Positions 15,658 through 24,471 of a stretch of DNA of 40,206 nucleotides are shown in pieces; positions within the stretch are counted from its first letter, which is position 1, and the number at the start of each line of letters is the position of its first letter. The notes under the pieces were generated by a model, which did not search any database, was not told the DNA's origin, and was given only the letters and a program-made list of their open reading frames with translations. This DNA is from Liquorilactobacillus satsumensis DSM 16230 = JCM 12392 (GTDB taxonomy: Bacteria > Bacillota > Bacilli > Lactobacillales > Lactobacillaceae). A program made the translations under genes and the position numbers. The stretch covers positions 66,910-107,115 of the forward strand of contig NZ_AZFQ01000036.1 in assembly GCF_001435195.1 (NCBI RefSeq), read 5' to 3'.

Positions 15658-15996
15658 ATGAAAATTGTTGGAGTATCAGCATGCACGGTTGGGATAGCTC
15701 ATACCTATCTAGCGCAACAAAAAATGGAAGATGCGGCAAAAAAACTAGGTGATGAAATAAAAATTGAAACTCAAGGAACGATTGGGATCGAGAATAAATT
15801 ATCGGCTAATGATATCAAGGAAGCTGATATTGTAATTTTGGCGATTGATGTCAAGATATCCGGTGAAGAACGCTTTGAGAATAAGAAAAAGGTTAAGGTC
15901 TCAACTGAAACAGCTATTAAATCTCCAAATAAGTTAATTGCTAAGCTTCATGAAATTGCTGGCAAACAAATTTTGAATGGTAAAGCTAGGGGGTAA
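15658..15996 (+). CDS. PTS EIIB, fructose family
   Basis: The 112-residue protein has the fructose-type EIIB signature with phosphocysteine Cys9 in VSACTVGIAHT and the EIKIETQGTIG segment that follows the first helix. It phosphorylates the sugar bound by the EIIC encoded 5 bases downstream. RBS TGGAGGA lies upstream. The length is normal for a single EIIB domain. Confidence 0.94.
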   Translation: MKIVGVSACTVGIAHTYLAQQKMEDAAKKLGDEIKIETQGTIGIENKLSANDIKEADIVILAIDVKISGEERFENKKKVKVSTETAIKSPNKLIAKLHEIAGKQILNGKARG

Positions 15997-16001
15997 TACT
16001 A

Positions 16002-17114
16002 ATGAAAGCTTTTTTAAAAAAGGCAAATTTTAAAGGGCATCTACTAACAGCTATTTCATATTTAATTCCAATTGTTTGTGGTGCAGGATTTATTATTGCA
16101 ATCGGTATGGCACTAGGCGGGAAAAGCCAAGATTCGTTAGTAATTGGGAAATTTAACTTATTTCAAGCTATGGCAACTCTTGGTGGTAACGCATTGGGAT
16201 TATTACCAGTGATTATTGCAACGGGAATTGCTTTCTCTATTGCAGGAAAGCCTGGGATTGCACCTGGATTTGTAACTGGATTAGCTGCAAATTCAATTAG
16301 TGCAGGTTTTATTGGAGGAATTATTGGAGGTTATATAGCTGGTTGGCTAGCCTTTGCAATTTTAAAATATTTTAAGGTGCCTAGTTGGGCAAAAGGATTA
16401 ATGCCGACTTTGATTGTCCCCTTTTTAGCTTCCTTGGTGAGTGGATTAATTATGGTATACATTGTTGGAACACCAGTATCCTGGTTTACAGAATGGTTAA
16501 CAGGGTTACTAAAAAGTTTGAATGGTACTTCTAATTTATTATTTGGAGCAGTTTTAGGTGTTTTAAGTATTGTTGATTTTGGAGGGCCGATTAATAAAAC
16601 AGTTTTTGCTTTTGCATTAACATTGCAGGCGCAAGGAATTAATGGTCCAGTTACAGCCTTGCAACTTACAAATACTGCTACACCGATTGGTTTTGGATTC
16701 GCTTTTCTAGTTGCTAAAGCATTGCGTAAAAATATTTACACGCACGAAGAAATTGAAACACTGAAGTCAACTGTTCCGATGGGTGTGGTTAACATTGTTG
16801 AGGGATCTATTCCAATTGTAATGAACGACATTGTTCGTGGAATTTTTGCTGCGGGCCTTGGTGGAATGTGTGAAGGTGCAATCTTAATGTCCATGACACA
16901 AGGAGAAGGCGCAACAGTCCCATTTGGCGGATTTCTGATGTTGCCAACGATGGGCAGGAATTGGTGGGTAGGCCTTCTAGCAATTATGGCTAACGTCATT
17001 GTAACAGGAATTGTCTATGCATTGATTAAAAAGGATATTCCAGCGGATGCAACAGAAAATCAAAAACAAGTAACAGAAGAAGATATTAATTTGGATGATA
17101 TTCAAGTTATGTAG
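16002..17114 (+). CDS. PTS EIIC, fructose family
   Basis: The 370-residue membrane permease has about 9-10 helices and family motifs such as ISYLIPIVCGAGFIIAIG near the N-terminus, GKPGIAPGFVTG (about 87-98), FGGPINKTVFAF and EGSIPI. It imports the sugar and presents it for phosphorylation, probably yielding a ketose 1- or 6-phosphate. The gene begins 5 bases after the EIIB stop with the RBS (AGGGGG) at the end of that gene. The epimerase, transketolase and transaldolase genes downstream suggest a substrate other than plain fructose. Confidence 0.92.
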   Translation: MKAFLKKANFKGHLLTAISYLIPIVCGAGFIIAIGMALGGKSQDSLVIGKFNLFQAMATLGGNALGLLPVIIATGIAFSIAGKPGIAPGFVTGLAANSISAGFIGGIIGGYIAGWLAFAILKYFKVPSWAKGLMPTLIVPFLASLVSGLIMVYIVGTPVSWFTEWLTGLLKSLNGTSNLLFGAVLGVLSIVDFGGPINKTVFAFALTLQAQGINGPVTALQLTNTATPIGFGFAFLVAKALRKNIYTHEEIETLKSTVPMGVVNIVEGSIPIVMNDIVRGIFAAGLGGMCEGAILMSMTQGEGATVPFGGFLMLPTMGRNWWVGLLAIMANVIVTGIVYALIKKDIPADATENQKQVTEEDINLDDIQVM

Positions 17115-17139
17115 CTGATAAGAAGGGAGCGATTGCAGA

Positions 17140-17856
17140 ATGACAGAAAGTATTCAAGTGTCACCATCACTAATGACAATGGATCTAGATCATTTTAAGG
17201 AACAAATTAAATTTTTAAATGGTAAGGTTAGTTTCTACCATATAGATATAATGGATGGTCACTTTGTGCCAAACATTACGTTATCTCCGTGGTTCATTGA
17301 GCAGGTGCGAAAAATATCTGATGTACCAATGTCAGCTCATTTAATGGTTACAAATCCATCATTTTGGGTTCAACAATTAATTGCAAGTAAATGTGAAATG
17401 ATTTGTATGCATGCTGAAGTGATAAATGGAGTTGCCTTTCGCTTAATAGACCAAATTCATGAAGCGGGACTAAAAGTTGGTGTGGTTTTAAACCCAGAAA
17501 CATCAATTGAAACGTTATTACCATATATTGATCTTCTCGATAAAGTAACTGTTATGACTGTCGATCCAGGTTTTGCAGGTCAAAGATTCTTAAAAATTTG
17601 TCTTAATAAAATTGTTGAATTACGTAGATTACGCGAAAATAACAATTATAAGTACAGTATTGAAATTGATGGTTCTACTAATTTAAAACACTGGAAAATG
17701 CTTGCAGATGTTAAACCGGATATTTATATTATTGGTCGTAGTGGACTATTTGGATTAGCTGACAATATTGAAGATTGCTGGAATCAAATGATTAAAGAGT
17801 ATGAAGAATCGACCGGATTATTCTTTAGTAACAGTGCAAATGCTACGAACAGTTAA
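17140..17856 (+). CDS. alsE: D-allulose-6-phosphate 3-epimerase-like (ribulose-phosphate epimerase family)
   Basis: The 238-residue protein is a TIM-barrel epimerase with metal ligands His34 and Asp36 (FYHIDIMDGHFVPN), His67 (AHLMV) and Asp177 (IEIDGS), and the VDPGFAGQRF loop. The stretches SPSLMTMDLDHFKEQI and INGVAFRLIDQI resemble E. coli AlsE more than housekeeping Rpe, so interconversion of allulose 6-phosphate and fructose 6-phosphate is favoured; ribulose 5-phosphate epimerisation is the alternative. The RBS is AAGGGAG. It is placed directly between the PTS permease and tkt/tal, so its substrate is probably the PTS product or one step from it. Confidence 0.83.
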   Translation: MTESIQVSPSLMTMDLDHFKEQIKFLNGKVSFYHIDIMDGHFVPNITLSPWFIEQVRKISDVPMSAHLMVTNPSFWVQQLIASKCEMICMHAEVINGVAFRLIDQIHEAGLKVGVVLNPETSIETLLPYIDLLDKVTVMTVDPGFAGQRFLKICLNKIVELRRLRENNNYKYSIEIDGSTNLKHWKMLADVKPDIYIIGRSGLFGLADNIEDCWNQMIKEYEESTGLFFSNSANATNS

Positions 17857-17926
17857 ACGCTAAAAATGTGTGAGCTTACCAATATTTTTTCATTATAAAA
17901 ATAAACCATTTAAGAGGGAATTAATT

Positions 17927-19966
17927 ATGTTTGATAAAACCGATAAATTATCAGTTAACGCAATTCGAATGTTGAGTATCGATACAGTTGAAAACGCTAA
18001 CTCTGGTCATCCTGGGTTGCCATTAGGAGCTGCTCCGATGGCATATACTTTATGGACTAGACATCTTAAGATTGATCCGAAGAATTCAAAGTGGTTAGAT
18101 CGCGATCGTTTCGTATTATCTGCAGGGCATGGTTCGGCGATGCTATATAGCTTACTCCATCTATCCGGATACCAAGTCTCACTTGATTCTTTACAGCATT
18201 TTAGAAAAGAGGGAAGTGTTACCCCAGGACATCCAGAATACGGATTAACTGATGGTGTTGAAGCTACAACAGGACCATTGGGACAGGGCCTAGGGATGGC
18301 TGTCGGAATGGCAATGGCAGAAAAACATTTAGCTGCAATGTATAACAAGCCAAAGTTTAAAATCATTGATCATTATACCTACAGTTTAGTTAGTGATGGC
18401 GATTTAATGGAAGGAATTTCACATGAGGTTGCTAGTTTAGCTGGACATTTAAATTTAGGGAAATTAATTGTCTTGTATGATTCAAATAACATTTCTTTGG
18501 ACGGTCCGACTGACATGGCATTTGATGAGGACATTCAAAAGAGATTTAAAGGCTATGGTTGGCAATATTTAAAAGTTGCTGATGGTAATAAACTTGAAAG
18601 TATTGATCAAGCACTTAGTGAGGCTAAGGAAAACACGCAGCAGCCGACAATCATTGAAATTAAGACAATAATTGGTTATGGAGCACCAAAACAAGGTACG
18701 AATAAAGTTCACGGTAATCCTTTAGGAAAAGAAAGTGTTGCAGTTGCTCGTAAATTCTATCATTGGAGCTATGCACCCTTTGAAATTCCAGCAGAAGTTT
18801 ATAGTCGTTTTCGCGAGTTAGTTGTAAAAAATGGAGAAGTTCATTACCAGAAATGGCAAGCAGTCTTTGATAAGTATCAGAAAGAATACCCAGAGCTAGC
18901 ACATCAATTCCGTACAAGTTTTGCCAATGAAGTCAACGAAGAATGGTCTCAAAAAGTTCCAGTGTATACTGCTGAGCAACAACTTACTGAAGCTAGTCGT
19001 GCTACGGGTCATAAAGTTATTTCTGCTATCTCAAAATGTAATCCTCACTTTTGGGGAGGTTCAGCAGATTTATTCTCATCAAATAAGACTGATGCTGAAG
19101 ATAGTCAGGCTTTTGAACCTGAGAATCCACGCGGTCGCAATATTTGGTTTGGTGTACGTGAGTTTGGGCAAGCTGCAGTTCTAAATGGAATTGCTCTTCA
19201 TGGAGGTAGCAAAGTTTATGGAAGCACGTTCTTCGTCTTTTCCGATTATCTTAGAGGAGCTTTACGGTTGTCCGCTTTACAAGGATTGCCTGTAACCTAT
19301 GTTTTTACACATGATTCGATTGCGGTTGGAGAAGATGGACCTACCCATGAACCAATAGAGCATCTGATGAACATGCGGGCGATTCCAAATGTTAATGTAA
19401 TTCGACCAGCAGATGCCAACGAAGTAATTGGGGCTTGGAAAGTTGCTTTAGCATCTAAAAAAACTCCGACTGTACTGGTTCTTTCACGACAAAATTTACC
19501 AGTTTTACCTGGCACAGATCGCTTAGCTGCTGAAGGTGTTAAGCGAGGAGCGTATGTTATCTCACATAGTCAAAAAGCGATTCCGGCGGGGATCTTAATT
19601 GCAACAGGCTCGGAAGTTCAGCTTGCCCTCGCGGCACAGTCAAAATTATTAGAAAATGAGATTGATGTTTCAGTTGTGTCGATGCCTTCTTTTGAATTAT
19701 TTGAACACCAGAGTCAAAGTTATCAAGAGTCAGTCCTTCCCAACGCTGTTGATGCTAGAATGTCACTAGAAATGGGAGCTACTTTGGGCTGGGAAAGGTA
19801 TGTTGGCAGAAAAGGATTGGCACTAGGAATTGACAGATTTGGTGCCAGCGGTGACGGCACTGAAATCATTAACCATTATGGTTTCACAGTTGACAATGTC
19901 GTGCAGTTATTTGAAAAACATTTAAAACGTAACTATGTATCTCAAGGAGGCAGCATTAATGACTAA
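17927..19966 (+). CDS. tkt: Transketolase
   Basis: The 679-residue enzyme transfers two-carbon units between ketose and aldose phosphates using thiamine diphosphate. Seen are the N-terminal NAIRMLSIDTVENANSGHPG, GHGSAMLYSLLH, the cofactor-binding segment SDGDLMEG to NN (about 155-185), and the pyrimidine domain segment with HDSIAVGEDGPTHEP (about 465-479). ATG at 17927 is chosen because AAGAGGGAA lies just before it and it gives the normal N-terminus; an upstream in-frame GTG at 17870 has no RBS. Its end overlaps the transaldolase start by 8 bases. The set epimerase-tkt-tal supplies the non-oxidative pentose-phosphate route. Confidence 0.95.
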   Translation: MFDKTDKLSVNAIRMLSIDTVENANSGHPGLPLGAAPMAYTLWTRHLKIDPKNSKWLDRDRFVLSAGHGSAMLYSLLHLSGYQVSLDSLQHFRKEGSVTPGHPEYGLTDGVEATTGPLGQGLGMAVGMAMAEKHLAAMYNKPKFKIIDHYTYSLVSDGDLMEGISHEVASLAGHLNLGKLIVLYDSNNISLDGPTDMAFDEDIQKRFKGYGWQYLKVADGNKLESIDQALSEAKENTQQPTIIEIKTIIGYGAPKQGTNKVHGNPLGKESVAVARKFYHWSYAPFEIPAEVYSRFRELVVKNGEVHYQKWQAVFDKYQKEYPELAHQFRTSFANEVNEEWSQKVPVYTAEQQLTEASRATGHKVISAISKCNPHFWGGSADLFSSNKTDAEDSQAFEPENPRGRNIWFGVREFGQAAVLNGIALHGGSKVYGSTFFVFSDYLRGALRLSALQGLPVTYVFTHDSIAVGEDGPTHEPIEHLMNMRAIPNVNVIRPADANEVIGAWKVALASKKTPTVLVLSRQNLPVLPGTDRLAAEGVKRGAYVISHSQKAIPAGILIATGSEVQLALAAQSKLLENEIDVSVVSMPSFELFEHQSQSYQESVLPNAVDARMSLEMGATLGWERYVGRKGLALGIDRFGASGDGTEIINHYGFTVDNVVQLFEKHLKRNYVSQGGSIND

Positions 19967-20669
19967 TGTAAAAATTAAGATTTATTCCGATGGTGCGGAC
20001 ATTAAAGATATGCGCACAGTTGCTAAAAATGAGTTTGTCTCAGGTTTTACTACAAATCCCTCGCTGATGAAAAAAGCTGGGATTACAGATTATCAGTCTT
20101 TTGCCAGGAAAGTGGTTGCTGAGTTTCCAAAATATTCAATCTCATTTGAGGTTTTTAGCAATGATGAAGCAACGATGTTACAGGAAGCCGAATTATTGCA
20201 TTTGCTAGGCAAAAATGTTTATGTGAAGATTCCAATAATCACAATTTCTGGTAAAAGCACTGCACCGCTTATTCAGAAACTTTCCAATAAAGGAATTTCA
20301 CTTAATATAACAGCTATTACAACTATGGCACAAGTCAAAGAGGCGCTAACTGCCTTTGCACCAGAAACTCAAAACATCATTTCAATTTTTGTGGGTAGAA
20401 TAGCAGATGCTGGAAATGATCCGACAGAATTTGTCCAACAAAGTGTGGCTGCAGTTAAGCAACATCCAGAAGCTGAATTACTATGGGCGAGTACAAGAGA
20501 GGTTGCTAATGTTTTTCAGGCACAGAAACTGGGTGTGGATATCATTACAGTCCCACCAACAATTATTGCAAAATTAAGTCAGATTGGGAAATCCGCACAG
20601 CAGGTTTCGATGGATACTGTGTTAGGTTTTGAAAAGGATATTAAAGCTTCTGGATTAAGCATTCTCTAA
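19959..20669 (+). CDS. tal: Transaldolase (TalC/small type)
   Basis: The 236-residue protein belongs to the small transaldolase/fructose-6-phosphate-aldolase group. Visible are SGFTTNPSLM (about 28-37), the Schiff-base Lys90 in NVYVKIPI, LNITAITTMAQ and the final barrel strands. It exchanges dihydroxyacetone units between sedoheptulose 7-phosphate and glyceraldehyde 3-phosphate, or has aldolase activity. ATG at 19959 is preferred: AAGGAGG is 8 bases upstream, inside the transketolase end; an in-frame ATG at 19935 has no RBS. It is the last gene of PTS operon 2 and is followed by a terminator. Confidence 0.92.
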   Translation: MTNVKIKIYSDGADIKDMRTVAKNEFVSGFTTNPSLMKKAGITDYQSFARKVVAEFPKYSISFEVFSNDEATMLQEAELLHLLGKNVYVKIPIITISGKSTAPLIQKLSNKGISLNITAITTMAQVKEALTAFAPETQNIISIFVGRIADAGNDPTEFVQQSVAAVKQHPEAELLWASTREVANVFQAQKLGVDIITVPPTIIAKLSQIGKSAQQVSMDTVLGFEKDIKASGLSIL

Positions 20670-20708
20670 TAGATAATCCAAAGTTAGATTTAGTTTAAAG
20701 TGCTGATC

Positions 20709-20737
20709 GAATTCAGTGTTTTGAACTGAATCTTTTT
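20709..20737 (+). terminator. Terminator after the transaldolase gene
   Basis: ATTCAGT (20711-20717) pairs with ACTGAAT (20725-20731) and is followed by CTTTTT. The hairpin is short but well placed 40 bases after the stop. Confidence 0.65.
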
Positions 20738-20792
20738 GGCTATTACTGAGAATAGTGAGATTACAGCTAGTACTATGTGATAACGTAAAAGA

Positions 20793-21113
20793 TTAATTCA
20801 TAAAACTTGTATTTTTAGCCTTCCAATCTTCGAGTTTTATTCCAACCCAAAAAAGATAAATTCCAAGAGTTATGATGCTTAATAATAACCATTTAATCCA
20901 GTTACCAAACAAGCCAACGGCAGAACCGTGAAAATGCATTCGGTGGCCAGCAATAACTGTATGATTGATTTTCCAACCATAAACTAAACATAGCGCCCAC
21001 GGATAGCAAATCCCCAAAGTACAGGTGGTCAAAATAATCCCCAAGAGATTCCAGCCAATATAAGAGAATAGTCCGCCATCAAAAAATGAGTTTCGACCAT
21101 GTTTGATTTCCAT
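20793..21113 (-). CDS. DUF898-like small membrane protein
   Basis: The 106-residue protein has a basic N-terminus and two strongly hydrophobic segments, each followed by a TLGI motif (TLGICYPW and TLGIYLFW), plus GHRMHFHGSA between them; this pattern is typical of DUF898 (YjgN-like) proteins. Function is unknown. ATG at 21113 is chosen because GGAGGAGG lies 9 bases before it; an in-frame ATG at 21176 would add 21 atypical residues. It lies between the transaldolase terminator and the terminator of the autolysin gene and is probably transcribed alone. Confidence 0.7.
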   Translation of the reverse strand: MEIKHGRNSFFDGGLFSYIGWNLLGIILTTCTLGICYPWALCLVYGWKINHTVIAGHRMHFHGSAVGLFGNWIKWLLLSIITLGIYLFWVGIKLEDWKAKNTSFMN

Positions 21114-21228
21114 AATTAAATTCCTCCTCCAAGCACAGCTTTTAAAGTCTTCAGAGTTTGGACTGGTTAATCCCAAGATAGTAGATGAGCCTCTTTAATG
21201 CTGCTGTTTAGGCTGCGTTACTGTAATC

Positions 21229-21273
21229 AAAAAGCTGCGACGAGCTGGAATCAATCCAGATTTGCCACAGCTT
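21229..21273 (-). terminator. Terminator of the LysM autolysin gene
   Basis: On the minus strand AAGCTG and CAGCTT form the outer stem, with an inner CTGG/CCAG hairpin, followed by a T-run. It lies 36 bases after the autolysin stop. Confidence 0.65.
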
Positions 21274-21308
21274 AATTTTAGCAATTAGCTTTGTTTATTC
21301 AAATATTT

Positions 21309-23954
21309 CTACAGTGTCAACTTTTGACCAACGTAAATGTAATCTTCATTGCTGATTCCATTTGCTGTCACTAACTTGCTGACGGTTGTACCATTTGCGG
21401 CTGCAATTGCACTTAATGTGTCACCTGACTTAACAGTATAACTTCCACTGGTAGTAGATGATGATGTTGAGCTGTTATTAGAACTCGAACTGCTATTAGA
21501 GCTTGAACCTGAAACAGTTAGCTGCTGTCCCACATAGAGATAGTTCGTATTACTGATACTGTTTAAGGATGCGAGCTTGCTGACAGTCGTGTTATATGTG
21601 TTAGCAATAGCAGTCAATGTATCACCGGATTTAACTGTATAAGTTCCATTATTGGAGGACGTCGCTGAACTATTCGAAGTTTTTGATGAACTCGACGAAC
21701 TGGAACTCGAACTTGAACCTGAAACCGTCAGCTTTTGTCCGACATAGAGGTAGTTGGTGTTACTGATACTATTCAATGAAGCTAACTTGCTGACAGTGGT
21801 CCCATATGTTGAGGCAATTCCGCTCAACGTATCACCGGATTTGACTGTATAAGTCGTGCCAGTACTATTCGAGGAACTAGTTGTAGTTGCTGAATTAGTT
21901 GAACTCGAACTACTTGTACTCGATCCAGAAACAGTCAATTCTTCTCCGATATAAATATAATTAGTATTGCTAATACTGTTCAACGAAGCGATTTTGCTAA
22001 CTGTCGTCCCATATGTCTTAGCAATTGAAGTCAACGTATCGCCAGATTTCACCGTGTAGGTCTTCTTGCTAGTGGATGAGGTTGACGAACTGCTTGAATT
22101 GGAAGAACTGGAGCTGCTCGATGCAACAGTCAATTTCTGTCCCACGTAGATATAATTAGCATTGCTGATACTGTTGAGTGAAACGAGTTTGCTGACAGTT
22201 GTGTCGTATGTGTTAGCGATTGAACTCAGGGTATCGCCAGATTTCACCGTATAAGTATTGCTGGAAGAAGTCGACGAATTGCTGCTTGAACTGTTAGCGC
22301 TGGAACTGCTTGCACTTGAAACCAGCAATTCTTGTCCCACATAGATAAAGTTAGCATTACTGATATTATTAAGTGTTACTAAACGACTAACGGTAGTACT
22401 GTAGTTGTCAGCAATTCCACTCAACGTATCGCCAGATTGAACGGTATAATAAGTATTTGTGGTAGAGCCGCTACTGCTTTTAGAATCACTGTCAGAGTCA
22501 CTGTCAGAACTGCTATCGACGTCTACACCGCTATACTTAAAGGCTAATTCATCCCAGGCAGTTAAATCATAAGTTTCAATAATAGATTCCAATTTGGAGG
22601 TATAGCTAATATCAGTTGCATAACCATCTTCATAAATCTTAGTGGCTGCAGTGCTTGAATTGGTTTCACCAACCAGATTACTGTAACGGGAACTTTCAGC
22701 TAGCAATTCGGCATGATCGGTGATGCTTTGACTATCATTATCATAAGCTCTGAAGGTTGAATTAACCGTATGATAACTGCCATCATAGTATTCTTCTGTT
22801 TGTAACGTAACGGTTTTGCCGGTCCAAGAAGTTCCAGACTTAATGCCAAACAGATTATGATATTCACTGGCTAAACTAGATGTTCCCCAGCCACTTTCCA
22901 GAATTGCTTGAGCTGCTGTCAAAGAAGGTAAGATTTTATATTTGGTCCAGCTTTCAATTGCGCCGTCCAAGATTTGATTTAAGAAGGTGGACACCTTGGT
23001 GCTGTATTCAGCAGTATTTTGTTTTTTAAGGGCAGCAATTTTGGCTTCTAACTCAGCTTCAGTAATTGTGGTCGTAGAAGTAGAAGCAGTTGTTGAAGAA
23101 CTGGCTGCAGTGACGCTGCTTGCAGTACTTGACTTAACAGTCGCTGAACTTGTCTTAGCACTGGATGCAGAACTTGCTGCAGCCGAACTTTCTTTAGCAG
23201 AAGAGCTACTGCTTGCTACAGAAGAACTACTGCTTGCTACAGAAGAACTACTTGCAGCTGAACTTTCTTTAGTAGATGAACTACTGCTTGCTACAGAAGA
23301 ACTACTTGCAGCTGAGCTTTCTTTGGCAGAGCTGCTTGAATCTGCTGCAACAGAAGAGCTAGTAGCGGTGGAACTTTCTTTAGCAGCAGAACTACTGTTT
23401 GAAGAAGAACTATCTGCAACTGAACTGCTTGATGCTGAATCTTTTGTGCTAGTAGAAGCAGCCGCAGTTGAGCTGGTTGAACTGGCATTAGTTGAAGAAG
23501 TTGTTGCTGCAGCGGTGACAGTTGAACTATCAGCTGAGGAAGCTTTTTCACTAGCTGAACTTGACGTTGTCGCACTTGAACTGTCCTTGGTTGAAGAGGT
23601 TGTTGCTGCAGCAGTGACAGCTGAACTATCAGCCGCTTCACTAGACGAACTGCTGGTAGCAGTGGAACTTTCTTTAGTAGACGAACTACTGCTTGCTACA
23701 GAAGAGCTGCTTGCAGCTGAGCTTTCTTTGGTTGAAGAGCTGCTGGCAGAACTGCTTGAGTCTGCAGCAGATGAAGATGAGGCCTTTTGAGATGAAGTAT
23801 CACTCTCAATCTTTGCTTCACTTGCAAGTGCCGTTGAGACCGGTTTCAACTGGACCCCAACAACGAATGATGACACTGCAATTGTACTGTAAAGCCAGAA
23901 TTTTCCGGCTTTGTACATTTTATAATGCAGCTTTTCTTCATTATGTTTATGCAT
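21309..23954 (-). CDS. Secreted Ser-rich GH73 glucosaminidase with six LysM repeats
   Basis: The 881-residue precursor starts with a KxYKxGKxW-type signal (KMYKAGKFW, residues 12-20) and hydrophobic segment, likely cleaved after Ala-Leu-Ala near 45. Residues about 46-295 are almost all Ser, Ala, Thr with scattered Lys/Glu, a likely glycosylated spacer. A GH73 N-acetylglucosaminidase domain follows (about 313-470; catalytic Glu353 in [10 protein letters not shown]). Six LysM domains (about 501-881; consensus YTVKSGDTL...YVGQKL), separated by Ser/Asn linkers, bind peptidoglycan. It should act in septum or wall turnover. RBS GGAGG lies upstream of the ATG. A WalR-type box at 24051-24067 suggests control by the essential WalRK system. 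Confidence 0.93.
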   Translation of the reverse strand: MHKHNEEKLHYKMYKAGKFWLYSTIAVSSFVVGVQLKPVSTALASEAKIESDTSSQKASSSSAADSSSSASSSSTKESSAASSSSVASSSSSTKESSTATSSSSSEAADSSAVTAAATTSSTKDSSSATTSSSASEKASSADSSTVTAAATTSSTNASSTSSTAAASTSTKDSASSSSVADSSSSNSSSAAKESSTATSSSVAADSSSSAKESSAASSSSVASSSSSTKESSAASSSSVASSSSSVASSSSSAKESSAAASSASSAKTSSATVKSSTASSVTAASSSTTASTSTTTITEAELEAKIAALKKQNTAEYSTKVSTFLNQILDGAIESWTKYKILPSLTAAQAILESGWGTSSLASEYHNLFGIKSGTSWTGKTVTLQTEEYYDGSYHTVNSTFRAYDNDSQSITDHAELLAESSRYSNLVGETNSSTAATKIYEDGYATDISYTSKLESIIETYDLTAWDELAFKYSGVDVDSSSDSDSDSDSKSSSGSTTNTYYTVQSGDTLSGIADNYSTTVSRLVTLNNISNANFIYVGQELLVSSASSSSANSSSSNSSTSSSNTYTVKSGDTLSSIANTYDTTVSKLVSLNSISNANYIYVGQKLTVASSSSSSSNSSSSSTSSTSKKTYTVKSGDTLTSIAKTYGTTVSKIASLNSISNTNYIYIGEELTVSGSSTSSSSSTNSATTTSSSNSTGTTYTVKSGDTLSGIASTYGTTVSKLASLNSISNTNYLYVGQKLTVSGSSSSSSSSSSSKTSNSSATSSNNGTYTVKSGDTLTAIANTYNTTVSKLASLNSISNTNYLYVGQQLTVSGSSSNSSSSSNNSSTSSSTTSGSYTVKSGDTLSAIAAANGTTVSKLVTANGISNEDYIYVGQKLTL
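21312..22455 (-). repeat. Six tandem LysM-coding units
   Basis: Six LysM-coding units of about 130-140 bases plus variable Ser/Asn-codon linkers run through this stretch. The middle four are most alike ([10 protein letters not shown]...SLNSISN), pointing to recent duplication or recombination; the first ([10 protein letters not shown]) and last (ANGISNEDY) differ most. Confidence 0.85.
23090..23800 (-). repeat. Low-complexity Ser/Ala/Thr-coding repeat
   Basis: Near-identical blocks coding for [17 protein letters not shown]-type units recur several times (for example around 23200-23330 and 23660-23750). The repetition makes this a likely site of length variation between strains and of assembly error. 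Confidence 0.8.
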
Positions 23955-24007
23955 AAAAATAACCTCCTAGATTGTGTTTTCCCCAATATAAATGTCTCCC
24001 TGCAGCT

Positions 24008-24016
24008 ATAATAGCA
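24008..24016 (-). promoter_or_regulatory. Extended -10 promoter of the autolysin gene
   Basis: On the minus strand TGC followed by TATTAT forms an extended -10 about 55 bases before the autolysin ATG. The -35 region (near 24031-24036) is poor, as expected for an activated promoter. Confidence 0.5.
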
Positions 24017-24050
24017 TAATCACAAATTACATATCTTAATAAATAATGAA

Positions 24051-24067
24051 TGTAATCTTAATGTAAT
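24051..24067 (+). promoter_or_regulatory. WalR (YycF) box candidate
   Basis: TGTAATCTTAATGTAAT is a direct repeat TGTAAT-N5-TGTAAT that fits the WalR consensus TGTWAH-N5-TGTWAH completely. It lies about 40 bases upstream of the extended -10 of the autolysin gene, in reverse orientation to that gene. WalR commonly controls wall hydrolases, so the context is right; the orientation is less usual. Confidence 0.6.
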
Positions 24068-24097
24068 ATTAAACCAGTGTTCGTACTCGAAAAAGGC

Positions 24098-24343
24098 CTA
24101 CCTGACAATTCGATTCCCAATATTTAAGTAGTGTTTTTCAAGTGCTTCCATAAACTTTGCTGTATTCTGATGAGAATTATTATAAAGGTCGATTTCATTT
24201 AAAAAAGTAATGAAGTCCATCGGCTTCAATCGATATTCGATTTGTTCCTGCGTCAGGATATTTTTCTTTAAGATTTGGCGATGATTGGCATCTGTGAAAA
24301 GTGCGAAAGATTGTATATTTGCAATCAGTTCATAGTTGTCCAT
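24098..24343 (-). CDS. Small protein of unknown function (81 residues)
   Basis: I do not recognise this protein. It is 81 residues, soluble, without signal peptide, and looks mostly helical, with charged residues throughout (NHRQILKKNIL, EALEKHY). RBS AAGGA lies 6 bases before the ATG, which supports a real gene. It lies 128 bases downstream of the EAL-domain gene on the same strand, so it could be co-transcribed with it, and upstream of the autolysin promoter. Confidence 0.6.
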   Translation of the reverse strand: MDNYELIANIQSFALFTDANHRQILKKNILTQEQIEYRLKPMDFITFLNEIDLYNNSHQNTAKFMEALEKHYLNIGNRIVR

Positions 24344-24471
24344 CTGGATCCTTCTTTCTAAATAGGAAGTTAATCCTTGAATTTTAACAAAAGCTACTCT
24401 TTATTTTAAAATGGATAATTAAAAGATAAAAGTATATGTACTCGGGAAGACTTGCGGTAATCGGTGCTACG

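Noticed and set aside
21312-22455. Regularly spaced repeats resembling a CRISPR array
   Set aside because: The repeats encode LysM domains in one open frame, the units are imperfect and too long, and no cas genes are present.
22987-23790. Open frame of 267 codons on the plus strand inside the autolysin gene
   Set aside because: It is the antisense shadow of the Ser-rich repeat; its Leu/Glu/Ala-rich content mirrors Ser/Ala codons, and the minus-strand gene has signal, catalytic and LysM domains.
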